64,000 bases of DNA from Zygnema cylindricum (taxonomy: Eukaryota; Streptophyta; Zygnematophyceae; Zygnematales; Zygnemataceae). Shown here piece by piece: positions 22,061-33,550 of this stretch. The position numbers were made by a program, and so were the translations under genes. The notes beneath the pieces are model-generated. The model worked only from the letters and a program-made list of their open reading frames with translations, was not told where the DNA came from and searched no databases. The stretch's first letter is position 1. Each line of letters begins with the position of its first letter. Where the stretch lies: NCBI GenBank assembly GCA_037447655.1, contig JBBHKE010000721.1:56001-120000 (forward strand). Reading direction: 5' to 3'.

Positions 22061-23108
22061 TGTAGAAATTAATGGTTTTTAAGTATTTTCTAGGTCTGAA
22101 TAAAAATATAGAAGCCGAGGCAGTCTACCTCTAACTTCTCTCTCTAACTCTCAAACTTGTCGCAATCACTGTGAAATTGGAGAGGAAGCTAGAGCCATGG
22201 CTACCTAGGCTATCCTCAAGTTTACGGGAAATTTATATTAATCTAGGGATTAATTTCTAAAAGATATGTGCCGGCGACAGGATTTGATCCCGAAACCTGT
22301 CGGCCGTCAGATTGTAGATAGCCGGTAGCCTTAGCCGTTAAGTCTAGAAGTAGTGTTACGTAGTATATAGTACGATAATTATTTAAACATGTACACGTAA
22401 GATAAGTCATTTAACTATAACTGTTAACGGGGTACATAGATATGGTAGTATAAAAGTACGAATTGCAGTACGGATAAGAAATCAATACCGCGCATTATTT
22501 TCGTAAGCGAAACAAATACCGCGCATGTATTTATTACGGCTACGATCAAATGCAAGTTTAATCGGACGGCCGTAATTAGCGCCGAGATCGCGGAAGGAGA
22601 ATTCGGCGGTTTGTGGGCATCGCCACATCGGATGACACGTGGCGAAGTAACATTGGAGCGCGGCATCTCCGAGGATTAAAGGAGCGAATCCGGACATACC
22701 ACGTGTCGACATTTAAGGCATGTCGTACAGTGTCCGTACATAAAGTACACCGGCAGCTGTACTTTTGCGTACGGAACTGTAATATGATTGGTTCCGTACA
22801 TCAGTAGATAGAGTCTGTGAGAGAGATAGGACTTAGACAAATTGGAAGATAGGACCCTCTCTCCCAGACAGCTTCTGTACAAAAGGTCAACTTTGACCCT
22901 CCATAACTTACTGCTCAAGGGAGCAAATTAAGAGATTCTTTTTGCTACCGACTCAGGGGAGTCTTGTCTTCACAGGGGTGAAGGTGGTCAGAGTTTTTCT
23001 CTGCCAAGGTGGCAGTTATTTTTGCTTAAACACAAAGGGGTCACGATTATCCTAGAGGCTTCTTGGAAGCTGTCCACTCTGAGGACTTATGGAGGTCTCA
23101 GAGTTTCA
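22061..23108 (+). repeat. 3' LTR of element C
   Basis: 1,048 bp, a close match to 16668-17709 with scattered substitutions. It repeats the antisense tRNA-like module (B-box complement 22280-22290), G-box and GTAC array. The tRNA-like module is better conserved here than in the 5' LTR. Confidence 0.93.
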
Positions 23109-23113
23109 TACAA

Positions 23114-23796
23114 TACATTTTCAGATGTGCATCTCCTCATAGGAGCATCCCCATAGCTGGCATCACTCCAAGTGGTGATGTCAGTATTCTTCCCACCCAA
23201 ATGCAACCATAGATCCCTAGTTTCTATGAGATATATAAAGACTCTCTTAGCTGCCTCCCAATCTTTCTTAGTGGGAGCATTCAGATCCTACTTAGTACTC
23301 CTACAGCTGCGGCTATGTCCGGACGGGTACAATTCATAAAATATATTAGGCTGCCCACTACTTGTCTATAAGGGATGGTCTGCATAAATATTTTCTCTTC
23401 CGGGCCTACCTCATCATCTAAGATTATAACTCCTTCCTCACTCCCCTCACTTCCCTTCTTTAATTCCATAGGTGTGGTACAACTATTAGCCTTGTCCATT
23501 TGGAATTTTTCTAACATGTTTCCAATGGCCTCTTTTTGAGTTAATTTTATTATCTTCCTATCTCTGTCTCTTTATACCTGAATTCCCAAAATATACCTTG
23601 CTTCTCCCATATCCTTCATCTCAAATCTTCCTTTTAAATCATTTTTCAACTTATTTATTTTAACCATAGATTTACTTAAAACAAGCAAATCATCTACATA
23701 AATTGCAATAAAAATAATTCCTTCCCTCATCTTCAAACAAATAAATTGAGTGAGCTGAGCTGATTCGAATATATCCCAAACCTGTAAGAAACTCAT
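23114..23796 (-). pseudogene. Element B RT C-terminal part and RNase H start
   Basis: Minus-strand frames 23796-23572 (IFIAIYVDDLLVLSKS, the RT catalytic box, through MKDMGEARYILGIQV) and 23517-23281 (MLEKFQMDKANSCTTPMELK, YFMNCTRPDIAAAVGVLSR). Frame breaks lie near 23690-23800 and 23520-23572. The rest to 23114 leads into the RNase H moved to 16263-16667 by insertion of C. Confidence 0.85.
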
Positions 23797-25294
23797 CGAG
23801 CTTCTTGCTCCATTGTCGGGGCGCCTGTTTCAGCCCATACAAAGATTTGATCAATCGGCATACCTTGTTTTCCTCCCCTTGCTCCACAAATCCTTCGGGC
23901 TGTCGCATAAAAATTTCCTCTTCCAACACTCCGTGTAGGAAGGTCGTCTTGATGTCCATCTGATGCACTTCCATGTCTTCTGCTGCCGCCATACTGAGAA
24001 TTATCCGAATCGAAGGAAACCTGACGACAGGGGCAAAAGTCTCCTCGTAGTCAATTCCTTCTTTCTGTGTAAATCCCTTTGCCACTAACCGAGCCTTGTA
24101 GCGCTCAATGGTGTTATCCGGGTTGAGTTTCAGCTTAAATACCCACTTACACCCAATTGGCTTCTTGTCACGAGGACAATCCACCAATTCCCATGTATGG
24201 GCAGCCATAATTGATGCCATCTCATCGTTAATGGCTGTCTTCCACCGATTTCTTTTAGGACAAGTCATTGCCTCATTATAAGTTTGAGGTTCATCGGGGT
24301 GAGAAAGTTTGGTTACCTTATTGTTAACTTGTCTCTCTTCCAGTCTTTTGCTGCTTCTTCTTCCTCCCTCAAACTCGGTTGCCGGAATAGATGGTTCTCT
24401 TCGATTCTTCCGAACAGTTTCTACTTCTCCCCTATCCCTTGATTCCGAGTCGATTTCCACCATGTCTTCCGCTTCGGTTGGAGTTACTACTAGGGGTTCC
24501 ACATTTCGGTCCTTCTCGATCTGATTCGTACCTGCAAGATCATCATCTTCTTGAAATCCTGGATAGTTAGGAAGCTCAAAGTCATCAGAATTTTCCGACT
24601 CAAATCTGATTTTGACTGTCTTTGTATGCTTAAAGGGATCTATAGATTTTCCTTCATCCATAACCACTAGATGCTTCACTAGGATAATATCCTCTCTTTT
24701 GAGATCGTAGTCTCTATATCCTTTTACATCTTCATCATATCTTAGTAGATATCCTGGTTTTCCTTTTTTGTCTAACTTCCAGTTTGACCGATCTGTGTCT
24801 AAACTGAAAACTTGACTACCAAAAACCTTTAAGTGTGAAACATCTGGTTTTCGGCCTGTCCATCTCTCATAGGGTGTTTCGCCTTTTACTGCTGAAGTAA
24901 GAACTCTATTTTTGAGATAATTTGCACAGTTCATTGCTTTGGCCCAAAACTTCTTTCCTATCTTCTTATCTGACAACATACTCCTAGCACTATCACTCAG
25001 TGTTCTATTTAATCTTTCAGCTACACCATTCTGCTCAGGATTTTCAGGAACTGTCTTTTGGTGTTGCACTCTATCTTCTCTCAAAAAATCCTCAAACAGG
25101 TTAGAGGTATACTCTCCACCATTGTCACTCCTTACTCTCTTGATTGAGGTTTCATGGAGTTTTTCACTCGATGCTTTATATTGTTTAAAACATTCCTGAG
25201 CCTCTGACTTATTTTTCAAAAAATACACTCTGGAATACCGAGACCAATCATCGGTGATAGTCATCATAAATCTCTTCCCCCCGGGTGATGGCAC
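23690..25294 (-). CDS. Element B integrase and reverse transcriptase
   Basis: 534 codons open. Integrase DDE core: TITDDWSRYSR, VRSDNGGEYTS, ENPEQNGVAERLNRTLSD; then the chromodomain-free copia linker; then RT: GCKWVFKLKLNPDNTIERYKA, LVAKGFTQKEGIDYEETFAPV, QMDIKTTFLHG, IKSLYGLKQAPRQW. It runs out of frame just before the YVDD box, which lies in the overlapping frame 23572-23796. It is separated from the upstream gag-protease frame by only about 35 bp, so one or two small lesions divide an otherwise complete polyprotein. It acts in retrotransposon cDNA synthesis and integration; this copy is probably inactive. Confidence 0.88.
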   Translation of the reverse strand: MPSPGGKRFMMTITDDWSRYSRVYFLKNKSEAQECFKQYKASSEKLHETSIKRVRSDNGGEYTSNLFEDFLREDRVQHQKTVPENPEQNGVAERLNRTLSDSARSMLSDKKIGKKFWAKAMNCANYLKNRVLTSAVKGETPYERWTGRKPDVSHLKVFGSQVFSLDTDRSNWKLDKKGKPGYLLRYDEDVKGYRDYDLKREDIILVKHLVVMDEGKSIDPFKHTKTVKIRFESENSDDFELPNYPGFQEDDDLAGTNQIEKDRNVEPLVVTPTEAEDMVEIDSESRDRGEVETVRKNRREPSIPATEFEGGRRSSKRLEERQVNNKVTKLSHPDEPQTYNEAMTCPKRNRWKTAINDEMASIMAAHTWELVDCPRDKKPIGCKWVFKLKLNPDNTIERYKARLVAKGFTQKEGIDYEETFAPVVRFPSIRIILSMAAAEDMEVHQMDIKTTFLHGVLEEEIFMRQPEGFVEQGEENKVCRLIKSLYGLKQAPRQWSKKLDEFLTGLGYIRISSAHSIYLFEDEGRNYFYCNLCR

Positions 25295-25329
25295 TCTGTC
25301 CGACCCCCAAATATCTGTGTGTACTAAAT

Positions 25330-27039
25330 CTAAATCTTTTCTCCCTTATAGGTGGCAGTTTTTGGGAAGGGTAACGTGTGTGCTTTACCTTGAGCACATC
25401 CACTACAATCACTTAGATTCTCAACTTCACCGAACTGAATCCCTTCCACTACTCCCATCTTTTTCATCTCTCTTAATTTATCTAGATTCACATGCCCAAG
25501 CCTCTTATGCCACAACATTATATCATGAATACCAGCATAGTAAAGTTTCTTCTTTTCATTGCTTAAAATCAGCCTAAACATCCCTTGGCTACCTTTTTCA
25601 GCAGTGAAATAAACTTCCTTCTCAAAACTAGCAGTAAAGACTCCTTTCCTAGTGCTAGTATCAAAACCCTTATCATCTAATACAGACGTAGAGATGAGGT
25701 TTTTGTTCAGCTCTGGAATAAACAACACATCGGAGAATGTAACTATAGATGTCTTTCCTTCTACTAACACTTTTAGATCTACCGATCCTACAAGAGTAGG
25801 AGTGACTATCCTCCCATCCCCGTACTCTATCTCTACGGTGGGAATCTTTCTTATCTTAGTGAGCAGGTGTTTATCTTTACACATGTGCATGGATGCACCT
25901 GAATCTACAATCCATCTTGTTTCACCTTTCAATCCACCGAAAGCACATTTCTGATTTCGTGGAATTTCGACCTCACTTTTCGCTTCCAACTCCTCATCCA
26001 ATAGGAGTTCATCGTCCTCGTCCTCGGATTCCGCCTCATGTACCTGTGTCACAAGGGCCTTTTTCTTTCCTCTCGGGGGTCCACCAGTCTGCCCCTCCTT
26101 TAACCGCAGCTCGGTTAACTTAGTGCATTCAGCCATATAGTGCCCGGGTTTCTTACAAAAATGGCACAATCCCTTGGGAGTCCTTGGTCCGAACTCCTCG
26201 GTCTGATTTTTCTGCACCTCCCCTCGATAATTTCCAACCTGTTTTCTGGAATCATTGTTTCTCCAATCAGTCCCGGCTGCCAAGGCTTGCCCACTCTTTC
26301 CTCCCCTTCGGATCTCAATTGTATTCTCCCGAACGAGAATCATCCCTACCACTGAATTCCAAATCCACCTTGAGTCCGCCAAGTCCTGCACACGGTTTAC
26401 TATGTTCTCGAACTCCTCAGGTAACTTCATCAATAAACAGTTAACCTTTTCCTTTTCACTAAATACTTTTCCAGCACTTTCTAGTTCCATGAAAAGTGTA
26501 GCAAGCTCATTGCAAAAATCCAACATCTTCCCCCCTTTGTATACATACTCCTTAATTTTCTGATCAGCCAACTGTTGTTGCTGAATCGTACCACTTCGGT
26601 ACATCTCTATGAGAGCCATCCAAAGATCGGATGCTCTCTTTACCTGCAAATGGGGAGATGCAAGCCCTTGAGTAAGATGGCCGAGGATGAAGTGCTTAGC
26701 TGCCATATTGTTGAAGTCCCACGTATCGATATCATTCTCCTCGTTCCTTCGAATAGGTGACATGAATGCCGAACCGGTTGCTATTGGTGTGACCGTCTCC
26801 TTCTCCTTGCCTTTGTCCATCACCTCTCCTTCCTTTGTCTCCTCCGTTGAAGATGAATCTGCATCTCTAGTGAATTTTCCTCCTGTAAACCCTGGAGGTA
26901 TCCCAAGACTGGATGGACGCCTCACCCGTCCACTCACTATTCCCCAAAACCGTTTCTCACATAGAGCTCCTGTCATCATACTTTCCCAGTATATGAAGCC
27001 AACTCCATTGAATATAGGCACCCTAGATGGTGGGCCCAT
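25330..27039 (-). CDS. Element B gag-protease polyprotein part
   Basis: 569 codons open, with ATG inside the primer site (27039). Gag core with WDFNNMAAKHFILGHL and SDLWMALIEMYRSGT; CX2CX4HX4C zinc knuckle CHFCKKPGHYMAEC at about residues 291-304; aspartic protease WIVDSGASMHMCKD at about 374-387; GAG-pre-integrase LWHKRLGHVNLDK to CSGCAQGK at about 505-550. It ends in a frame break just before the integrase. The start codon overlapping the PBS means the leader is almost absent, unusual for copia elements. It is the best template for the family. Confidence 0.9.
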   Translation of the reverse strand: MGPPSRVPIFNGVGFIYWESMMTGALCEKRFWGIVSGRVRRPSSLGIPPGFTGGKFTRDADSSSTEETKEGEVMDKGKEKETVTPIATGSAFMSPIRRNEENDIDTWDFNNMAAKHFILGHLTQGLASPHLQVKRASDLWMALIEMYRSGTIQQQQLADQKIKEYVYKGGKMLDFCNELATLFMELESAGKVFSEKEKVNCLLMKLPEEFENIVNRVQDLADSRWIWNSVVGMILVRENTIEIRRGGKSGQALAAGTDWRNNDSRKQVGNYRGEVQKNQTEEFGPRTPKGLCHFCKKPGHYMAECTKLTELRLKEGQTGGPPRGKKKALVTQVHEAESEDEDDELLLDEELEAKSEVEIPRNQKCAFGGLKGETRWIVDSGASMHMCKDKHLLTKIRKIPTVEIEYGDGRIVTPTLVGSVDLKVLVEGKTSIVTFSDVLFIPELNKNLISTSVLDDKGFDTSTRKGVFTASFEKEVYFTAEKGSQGMFRLILSNEKKKLYYAGIHDIMLWHKRLGHVNLDKLREMKKMGVVEGIQFGEVENLSDCSGCAQGKAHTLPFPKTATYKGEKI

Positions 27040-27043
27040 AACC
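27029..27043 (-). promoter_or_regulatory. Primer-binding site of element B
   Basis: Minus-strand GGTTATGGGCCCACC, identical to that of C, directly next to the LTR (27044). The gag ATG (27039-27037) lies inside it. Confidence 0.75.
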
Positions 27044-30000
27044 TGTAACTCTGAGACCTCCTAGGACCTCAGAGTAGGCAGCTCACACGAAGCCTCTAGG
27101 ATAACCCTGATCCCTTTGTGTTTCAGCAAGAATAACTGCCACCCTGGCAGACCAAAAACTCTGACCACCTTCAACGTTGTAAAGGTAAGACTCCCCTGAG
27201 TCTATAGCAAAAAGAATCTCTGAATTTGCTCCCCTGAGCAGTAAGTTATGAAGGGTCAAAGTTGACCTTTTGTACATGAGCTCTTTGGGAGAGAGGGTCT
27301 AATCAATCAAATTTTTCTAAGTCCTATCTCTCTCTAAAACTCTATCTACTGAAGTACGACACCAATCATAATAGTGTATTGTACTTAAAGGTACATGTGC
27401 CGATGTACTTTATGTACGGATATTGTACAACATAGCCAAAAAGTTGACACATGTCATTTTTGAATTCGTTCTTGGAATCCCAGGAGATGTCGTAATCCAA
27501 TGTGATTGTGCCACTTGGCAATTGACGTGACGTCAACCGAAAACCGCCGAAAACCTATTCCACGATCTCGGCATGCTTCGTGGCCGTCTGATTAAGCCAG
27601 ATTACAATCGTGATCGTCATAAATACTTCCGCAGTATTTGTTTCGCTTTCTAAACAAAATAACCATGTTTATAACACAATTTTGTGTTTGGGCTAAAAAA
27701 AATAGTGGTAGCAAACACTTTATATTGCTAACGCTAACAAAAATAATTAAAAAAAACCCAAACCCATGTTTCCAACACAAATTTGAGTTTGCGCTAACAA
27801 ATATATTTGTAACAAACAACATTTATTGTTCGCGGTCACAAAAAGAGGTAAAATAAATGATAAACCATGTTTATAACACAAGTTTGTGTTTGCGCTAACA
27901 ACAATAGTGCTATCAAACTCTTTATATTGTTAACGCTCACAAAAATCAAAAACCCTAAACCATGTTCCTAACACATATTTGAGTTTTGCTAACAAAGATA
28001 TTTGTAACAAACAACGTTTATTGATTGCTGTCTCAAAAAGAGGTAAAATAAACTCCGAACCATGTTTGTAACACAAGTTTGTGATTGCGCTAACAACAAT
28101 AGTGTTACAAACACTTTATATTGTTAACGCTCACAAAAATAGTTAAAAAATAACCCTAAACAATGTTTCTAACATAAATTTGACTTTGCGCTACCAACGA
28201 TATTTGTGACAAACAACGTTTATTGTTCGCGGTCACAAAAAGAGGGAAAATAAACTCTAAACCATGTTTATAACACAAGTTTGTGTTTGCGCTAACTACA
28301 ATAGTGGTAACAAACACTTTATATTGTTAATGTTTATAAAAATAGTTAAAAAAAACCCTAAACCATGTTTTTAACAAAAATTTGAGTTTGCGCTAACAAC
28401 AATATTTGTAACAAAGATTGTTTATTGTTCGTGGTCACAAAAAGAGGTAAAATAAACTCCGAACCATGTTTATATCACAAGTTTGTGTTTGCGCTAACAA
28501 CAATAATGGTAACAAACACTTTATATTGTTAATGCTCACAAAAATAGTTAAAAAAACCCTTAACCATTTTTCTAACACATATTTGAGTTTTCGCTAACAA
28601 AGACATTTGTAAGAAACAACGTTTATTGTTTGCGTACAAAAAGAGGTAAAATAAACTGCGAACCATGTTTGTAACACAATTTTGTGTTTGGGCTAATAGC
28701 AATAGTGGTAACAAACACTTTATATTGTTAACGCTCACCAAAATAATTAAAAAAAACCCTAAACCATGTTTCTAACTCAAATTTGAGGTTGCGCTAACAA
28801 AGATGTTTGTAACAAACAACGTTTATTTTTTGCTGTCACAAAAAGAGGGAAAATAAACTTTTTACCATGTGAGTAACACAAGTTTGTGTTTGCGCTAACA
28901 ACAATAGTGGTAACAAACACTTTATATTGTTAATGCTCAAAAAAATAGTTAAAAAAAAACCCTAAACCATGTTTCTAACACAAATTTGAGTTTGTGCTAA
29001 CAAAGTTATTTGTAACAAACAACGTTTATTGTTCGCGGTCACAAAAAGAGGTAAAATAAACTCGGAAACATGTTTGAATTACAATTTTGTGTTTGGGCTT
29101 ATAGCAATAGTGGTAACAAACACATTATATTGTTAACGCTCAAAAAAATATTTAAAAAAAACCCGAAACCATGTTTCTAACACACATTTTATTTTGCGCT
29201 AACAACATTATTTGTAACAAACAAAGTTTATTGTTCAAAGTCACGAAAAGAGGTAAAATTAATTATGAACCATGTTTGTAACAGAAGTTTGTGTTTGCGC
29301 TAACAACATTAGTGGTATCAAACACTATATATTGTTAACGCTCACAAAAATAAAAAACCCTAAACCATGTTTTTTACACAAATTTGAGTTTGTGCTAACA
29401 AATATATTTGTACAAACAACGTTTATTGTTCGCAGTCACAAAAAGAGGGAAAACAAACTCTGAACCATGTTTATAACACAAGTTTGTGTTTGCGCTAACA
29501 ACAATAGTGGTAACAAACACATTATATTGTTAATGCTAACAAAAATAGTTAAAAAAAACCCTAAACCATGTTCTATAACAAATTTGAGTTTGCGTTAACA
29601 ACATTATTTGTAACAAACAAAGTTTATTGTTCGCGGTCACAAAAAGAGGGAAAATAAATTCTGAACCATGTTTATAACACAAGTTTGTGTTTGCGCTAAC
29701 AACAATAGTGGTAACTAACACTTTATATTGATAATGCTCACAAAAATAGTTAAAGAAAACCCTAAACCATGTTTCTAACACGTAAGGTACAAGTGCCGAT
29801 GTACTTTATGTACGGATATTGTACGACATAGCCAACAAGTCGACACATGCCATTTTTGGATTCGTTCTTGGAATCCCAGGAGATGTCGCAATCCAATGTG
29901 ATTTTGCCACGTGGCAATTGACGTGACGTCAACCGCAAACCGCCGAAAACCTATTCCACGATCTCGGCATGCTTCGTGGCCGTCCGATTAAGCTGGATTA

Positions 30001-30471
30001 CAATCGTGACCGTCATAAATACTTCCGCAGTATTTGTTTCGCTTTCTAAACAAAATGCGCAGTATTCGTTTTGGATGTTTCGTACGCCGTACTTTACAAA
30101 CTGTGTCTATGTTTAAAGATCCGTTAAATGAAATAGACTACGTGTTAACATTTAAATACCTATCAAACTATATATCTTCAAGCATGATGGCTGACTAAAT
30201 GGCTAAGGCTACAGGCTAAGTTGACGGGCGGTAGGTACCAGGTTCAAACCCTAGGTCCGTCAATTTACATTTTGGTAAATCTACCAAAATCTACAACCCG
30301 TAACTCTATCTCTAATCAGCATAGGCAGCCATGGCTCAAGCTCCCTCTTCAACCATTAGTGACTACGACAAGTGTGGGAGTTGAAGAGAGAAGTTAGAGG
30401 CAGACTGCCTCGGCTTCTTTTCTGCATTTTGCAAAACCTAGAAAATACTAAAATAACCTTTTATTTCTACA
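27044..30471 (-). repeat. 5' LTR of element B, expanded by a satellite
   Basis: Composite. 27044-27660 corresponds to LTR positions matching 15220-15840. 27660-29780 is satellite. 29785-30471 corresponds to 15560-16249. About 275 bp of LTR (27385-27660 and 29785-30060) is thus present twice, on both sides of the satellite. The outer part is nearly identical to the other LTR, while the inner part is clearly more diverged. Confidence 0.88.
27660..29780. repeat. Dimeric satellite array, about 200-bp period
   Basis: About 10.5 copies. Each period has two related ~100-bp monomers. One has AACCATGTTTATAACACAAG...GTGTTTGCGCTAACAACAAT and ends in a TTAAAAAAAACCCT run; the other has AACCATGTTTCTAACACAAA...and ends in a CACAAAAAGAGGTAAAATAA run. 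Period starts near 27660, 27863, 28059, 28260, 28463, 28660, 28862, 29064, 29268, 29461 and 29664. AT-rich, non-coding; the open frames are repeat shadows. Confidence 0.93.
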
Positions 30472-30476
30472 CAAAT

Positions 30477-31750
30477 CTAGTGGGAACAGTATATTTCAAA
30501 GTCTTAGTGGAGGGTAAGATTTCTATACTCACTTTCTCAGATGTGCTCTATATTTCTCAGCTGAGTAAAAATCTTGTCTCTACATCTGTGTTAGATGACA
30601 AAGAGTTTGATGCCTTCACTTAAAAGGGAGTCTTTATAGCTAAGTATGAGGATGAAGTTTACTTCACTGCAGATAAGGGTAGCTTACGAATGTTTAGGCT
30701 TAACCTGAGTAATGAAAAGAAAAATGCTTATTATGTTGGTGTCCCAAAGTTGATGATTTGACATAAGCGGTTGGGGCATGTGCACTTTGATAGGTTGAGG
30801 GAAATGAAGAAGCTTGGTGTAGTAGAAGGCATCTAGTTCAGTTATAATGAAATGTTGGATGATTGTGGTGGTTGTGCCCAAGGTAAGGCTAACACACTTC
30901 CTTTCCCTAAAGCCGCCACATATAGAGGGGAAAAGGTACTAGATTTAATCCACACAGATATCTAGGGACCAGCAAGGGTACCCTCAGTTGGAGGGAAAAG
31001 GTATATGTTGACAATTACTAATGACTGGTCGAGGAACTCTAGAGTTTACTTTCTCAAAACAAAGTCTGAAACACCAACTTACTTCAAAGAATATAAAGCA
31101 TGGAGTGAGAAGCTGGATGGAATCTCATTAAGAGAATAAGTAGTGATAATGGGGGAGAATATACCTCTAACAAGTTTGAGGAATACTTGAGAATTGAGAG
31201 AGTTCAGCAACATCAAATTGTACCAAAACCGAACACTATGAGATAGTGTATGCATTATGTTGGTTTACAAGGAAATAGGAAAGAGATTTTGGGAAGAAGC
31301 CAAAAACTGTGCCAGCTACATTAAGAATAGAGTCCTTACCTCAACCGTCAAAGGTATGACACCTTATGAGAGATGGTTTGGAAGGAAACCGAATATCTCT
31401 CACCATAAAGTATTCGGAAGCTAAGTTTACGGTCTAGATACGAATAAGAAAAAATGGAAACTTGATGCTAAGGGAAAACCTGGATATTTTGTGGGATATG
31501 ATGAGGATGTTAAAGGATATAGAGTCTAGGACTTAGCAAAGCAAAATATCATTCTGGTCAAACACCTCGTTGTCATGGATGAAGGAAAGTCAACGGACCC
31601 CTTCAAATATTCCAAGAAGATAATAATCAGGTTTGAGTCTGAAAGTGAGGAGAACTCTGTTTTTCACGAAAAAGACATGAGTCAAACATTGATTGCAGAT
31701 TCAGGGGAGATCTAAGATACATGAGAGTTACCAAATACCTCACATATTCG
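30477..31750 (+). pseudogene. Element A protease end, GAG-pre-integrase and integrase, broken
   Basis: Continues A after B. Frame at 30477-30620 (VEGKISILTFSDVLYISQLSKNLVSTSV), then interrupted pieces: RLGHVHFDRLREMKK near 30770, CAQGK near 30873, integrase DWSR near 31025 and NGGEYTS near 31149, each with in-frame stops. The NGVAERLN glutamate block near 31220 is deleted or scrambled. Confidence 0.8.
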
Positions 31751-31751
31751 T

Positions 31752-33537
31752 ATGGACTTCGAGGAGACAGGAGAGGAGGAACCGGAATCATCTTCCATGG
31801 ATAGGGGAGGGAATGAGACAGTAAGGAGAAACCCAAGACTTCCCTGTATTCCAGCGTCAGAGTTTGAAGGGGGTAGAAGGAGCAGCAAAAGCATACAAGA
31901 GAAACAGGCTGCTCACAAGGTAATTAAGCTATCTTATCCTGATGAGCCTCATTCATACTTGGAGGCAATAAACAGCCCAAAAAAGGATAAATGGATTAGA
32001 GCCATAAATGATGAGATGGCTTCCATCATGGAAGCAAACACTTGAGAACTAGCGGATTGTCCTCCAGACAGAAAAACCTATTGGCTGTTAATGGGTATTT
32101 AAGCTAAAACTGAACCAAGATAATACCATTGAAAGATATAAGGCTTGGATGGTAGCAAAAGGGTTCACCCAAAAAGAGAGGATTGACTACGAAGAGACAT
32201 TTGCTCCAGTTGTTCGTTTCTCGTCAATAAGGATTCTCCTCAGTCTAGCTGCAGCGAAAGACATGGAAATCCATCAGATGGATATTAAGAACGCCTTTCT
32301 CAATGGTGAGTTAGAGGAAGAAATCTTCATGCGGCAACCAGAGGGGTTTGTGGAGGTTGGGGAAGAGAGCAAAATCTGCAGATTCATAAAGTCCTTATAT
32401 AGATTTAAGCAGGCTACCCGATAATGGAATAAGAAACTAGATGAGTTTCTCACTGGTCTGGGATATATCCGGATCAGCTCAGACCATTCTATCTATATGT
32501 TTGAAGATGATGATGGTGTGATCTTTATCGCAATTTATGTGGATGATTTGTTGGAGTTGACTAAGTCTTTAGAAAAGATCAATAGGTTGAAGAAAGATCT
32601 TAGAAGCACATTTGAAATGAAAGATTTAGGGGAGGCAAGATATATTTTGGGAATTCAAATGGAAAGAGATAGGGGAAAAAGGATCGTTAGACTCACTCTG
32701 AAAGAAGCAATAGGTAATATGTTTGAGAAATTCTAGATAGAGAAAGCAAACAGATGTACAACTCCCATGGAGTTGAAGAAAGTAAGTGACGGGAGTGTAG
32801 GAGGAGGACTGATAATCTTAGATGATCATATGAGTCTAGAAGAGAGAGAATTTATGAAGTCTATTCCTTATAGACAGGTTGTAGGAAGTTTGATCTACTT
32901 TATGAACTGTACAAGGCCGGACATAGCGGCAGGAGTAGGAGTCCTCAGTAGTAATTTTAACGATCATAGGAAGAGAGATTGGGAGGCATCCAAGAGAGTC
33001 TTGAGATATCTGGTCGGAACGAGAGAGTTATGGTTGCATTTGGGAGGGGAGCACACTAATATCACTACTTGGACTGATGTCAGTTATGGGGATGCACCTA
33101 TGAGAAGATGCACTTCTAGGCATGTGTTGTATGTGGGGGAAAGTGCTTGTTGTTAGAGCAGCAAGCAACAAAAGGTGGTTGCTCAGTCTACTATGGAGGT
33201 TGAGTATATGGCCTCTTGTTTTGCTGTGAAAGAATCGATGTGGGTCACGTCATTGCTGCAAGAACTAGGATATATGAAGGAGGGAGTGCATGAAGTCTTT
33301 TGTGATAATCAAGTTGCAATTGCAATTGCAGCCAATCCAAAACATCATTTCAAAGCTAAACATATGGACATAAGAGTAAGCTTCGTAAGAGAAAAACTTG
33401 AAAAGAAAATTTTGAATCTTGTGTATAGACCTGATAAAGAAATGGTGGCTGATATGATGACCAAACCTATGCCCTCTCCCAAATTAAAATATTGTTGGGA
33501 AAAATGCGAGTTTAAAGAAAAATTAAAACTAGACTAG
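31752..33537 (+). pseudogene. Element A reverse transcriptase and RNase H, broken
   Basis: Pieces in order: linker GGRRSSKSIQEKQ (31752-32045), RT VAKGFTQKERIDYEETFAPV and HQMDIKNAFLNGELEEEIF (32149-32424), FIAIYVDDLLELTKS (32497-32736), TTPMELKK and YFMNCTRPDIAAGVGVLS (32767-33156), RNase H TMEVEYMASC to MVADMMTKPMPSPK (33175-33537). It is split by stop codons rather than large deletions, typical of an old copy. Polypurine tract ATAAGGGGAG precedes the LTR. Confidence 0.88.
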
Positions 33538-33550
33538 ACAATAAGGGGAG

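Larger units (their letters stand above)
16668..23108 (+). mobile_element. Copia LTR retrotransposon C (inserted in B)
   Basis: 6,441 bp with TG...CA ends. Exact 5-bp duplication TACAA at 16663-16667 and 23109-23113. LTRs 16668-17709 and 22061-23108; primer site 17710-17724; polypurine tract AAAATAAGAGGAG at 22048-22060. Its coding region has several stops and frameshifts. It is the innermost, hence youngest, of the nest. Its LTR is a relative of the B LTR. Confidence 0.95.
15220..30471 (-). mobile_element. Copia LTR retrotransposon B (inserted in A)
   Basis: Inserted in A with exact 5-bp duplication CAAAT (15215-15219 and 30472-30476). Plus-strand ends TGTAACT...TTTCTACA. Minus orientation: 5' LTR on the right (27044-30471, swollen by a satellite), then primer site, gag-protease, integrase-RT and RNase H toward the left, 3' LTR 15220-16249. 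It is itself split by C at 16668-23108. It has the best-preserved coding frames of the nest. Confidence 0.93.

Noticed and set aside
27660-29780. Regular ~100/200-bp repeats that could look like a CRISPR array.
   Set aside because: Repeats are about 100 bp with no unique spacers, units diverge gradually, and the setting is eukaryotic: this is a satellite.
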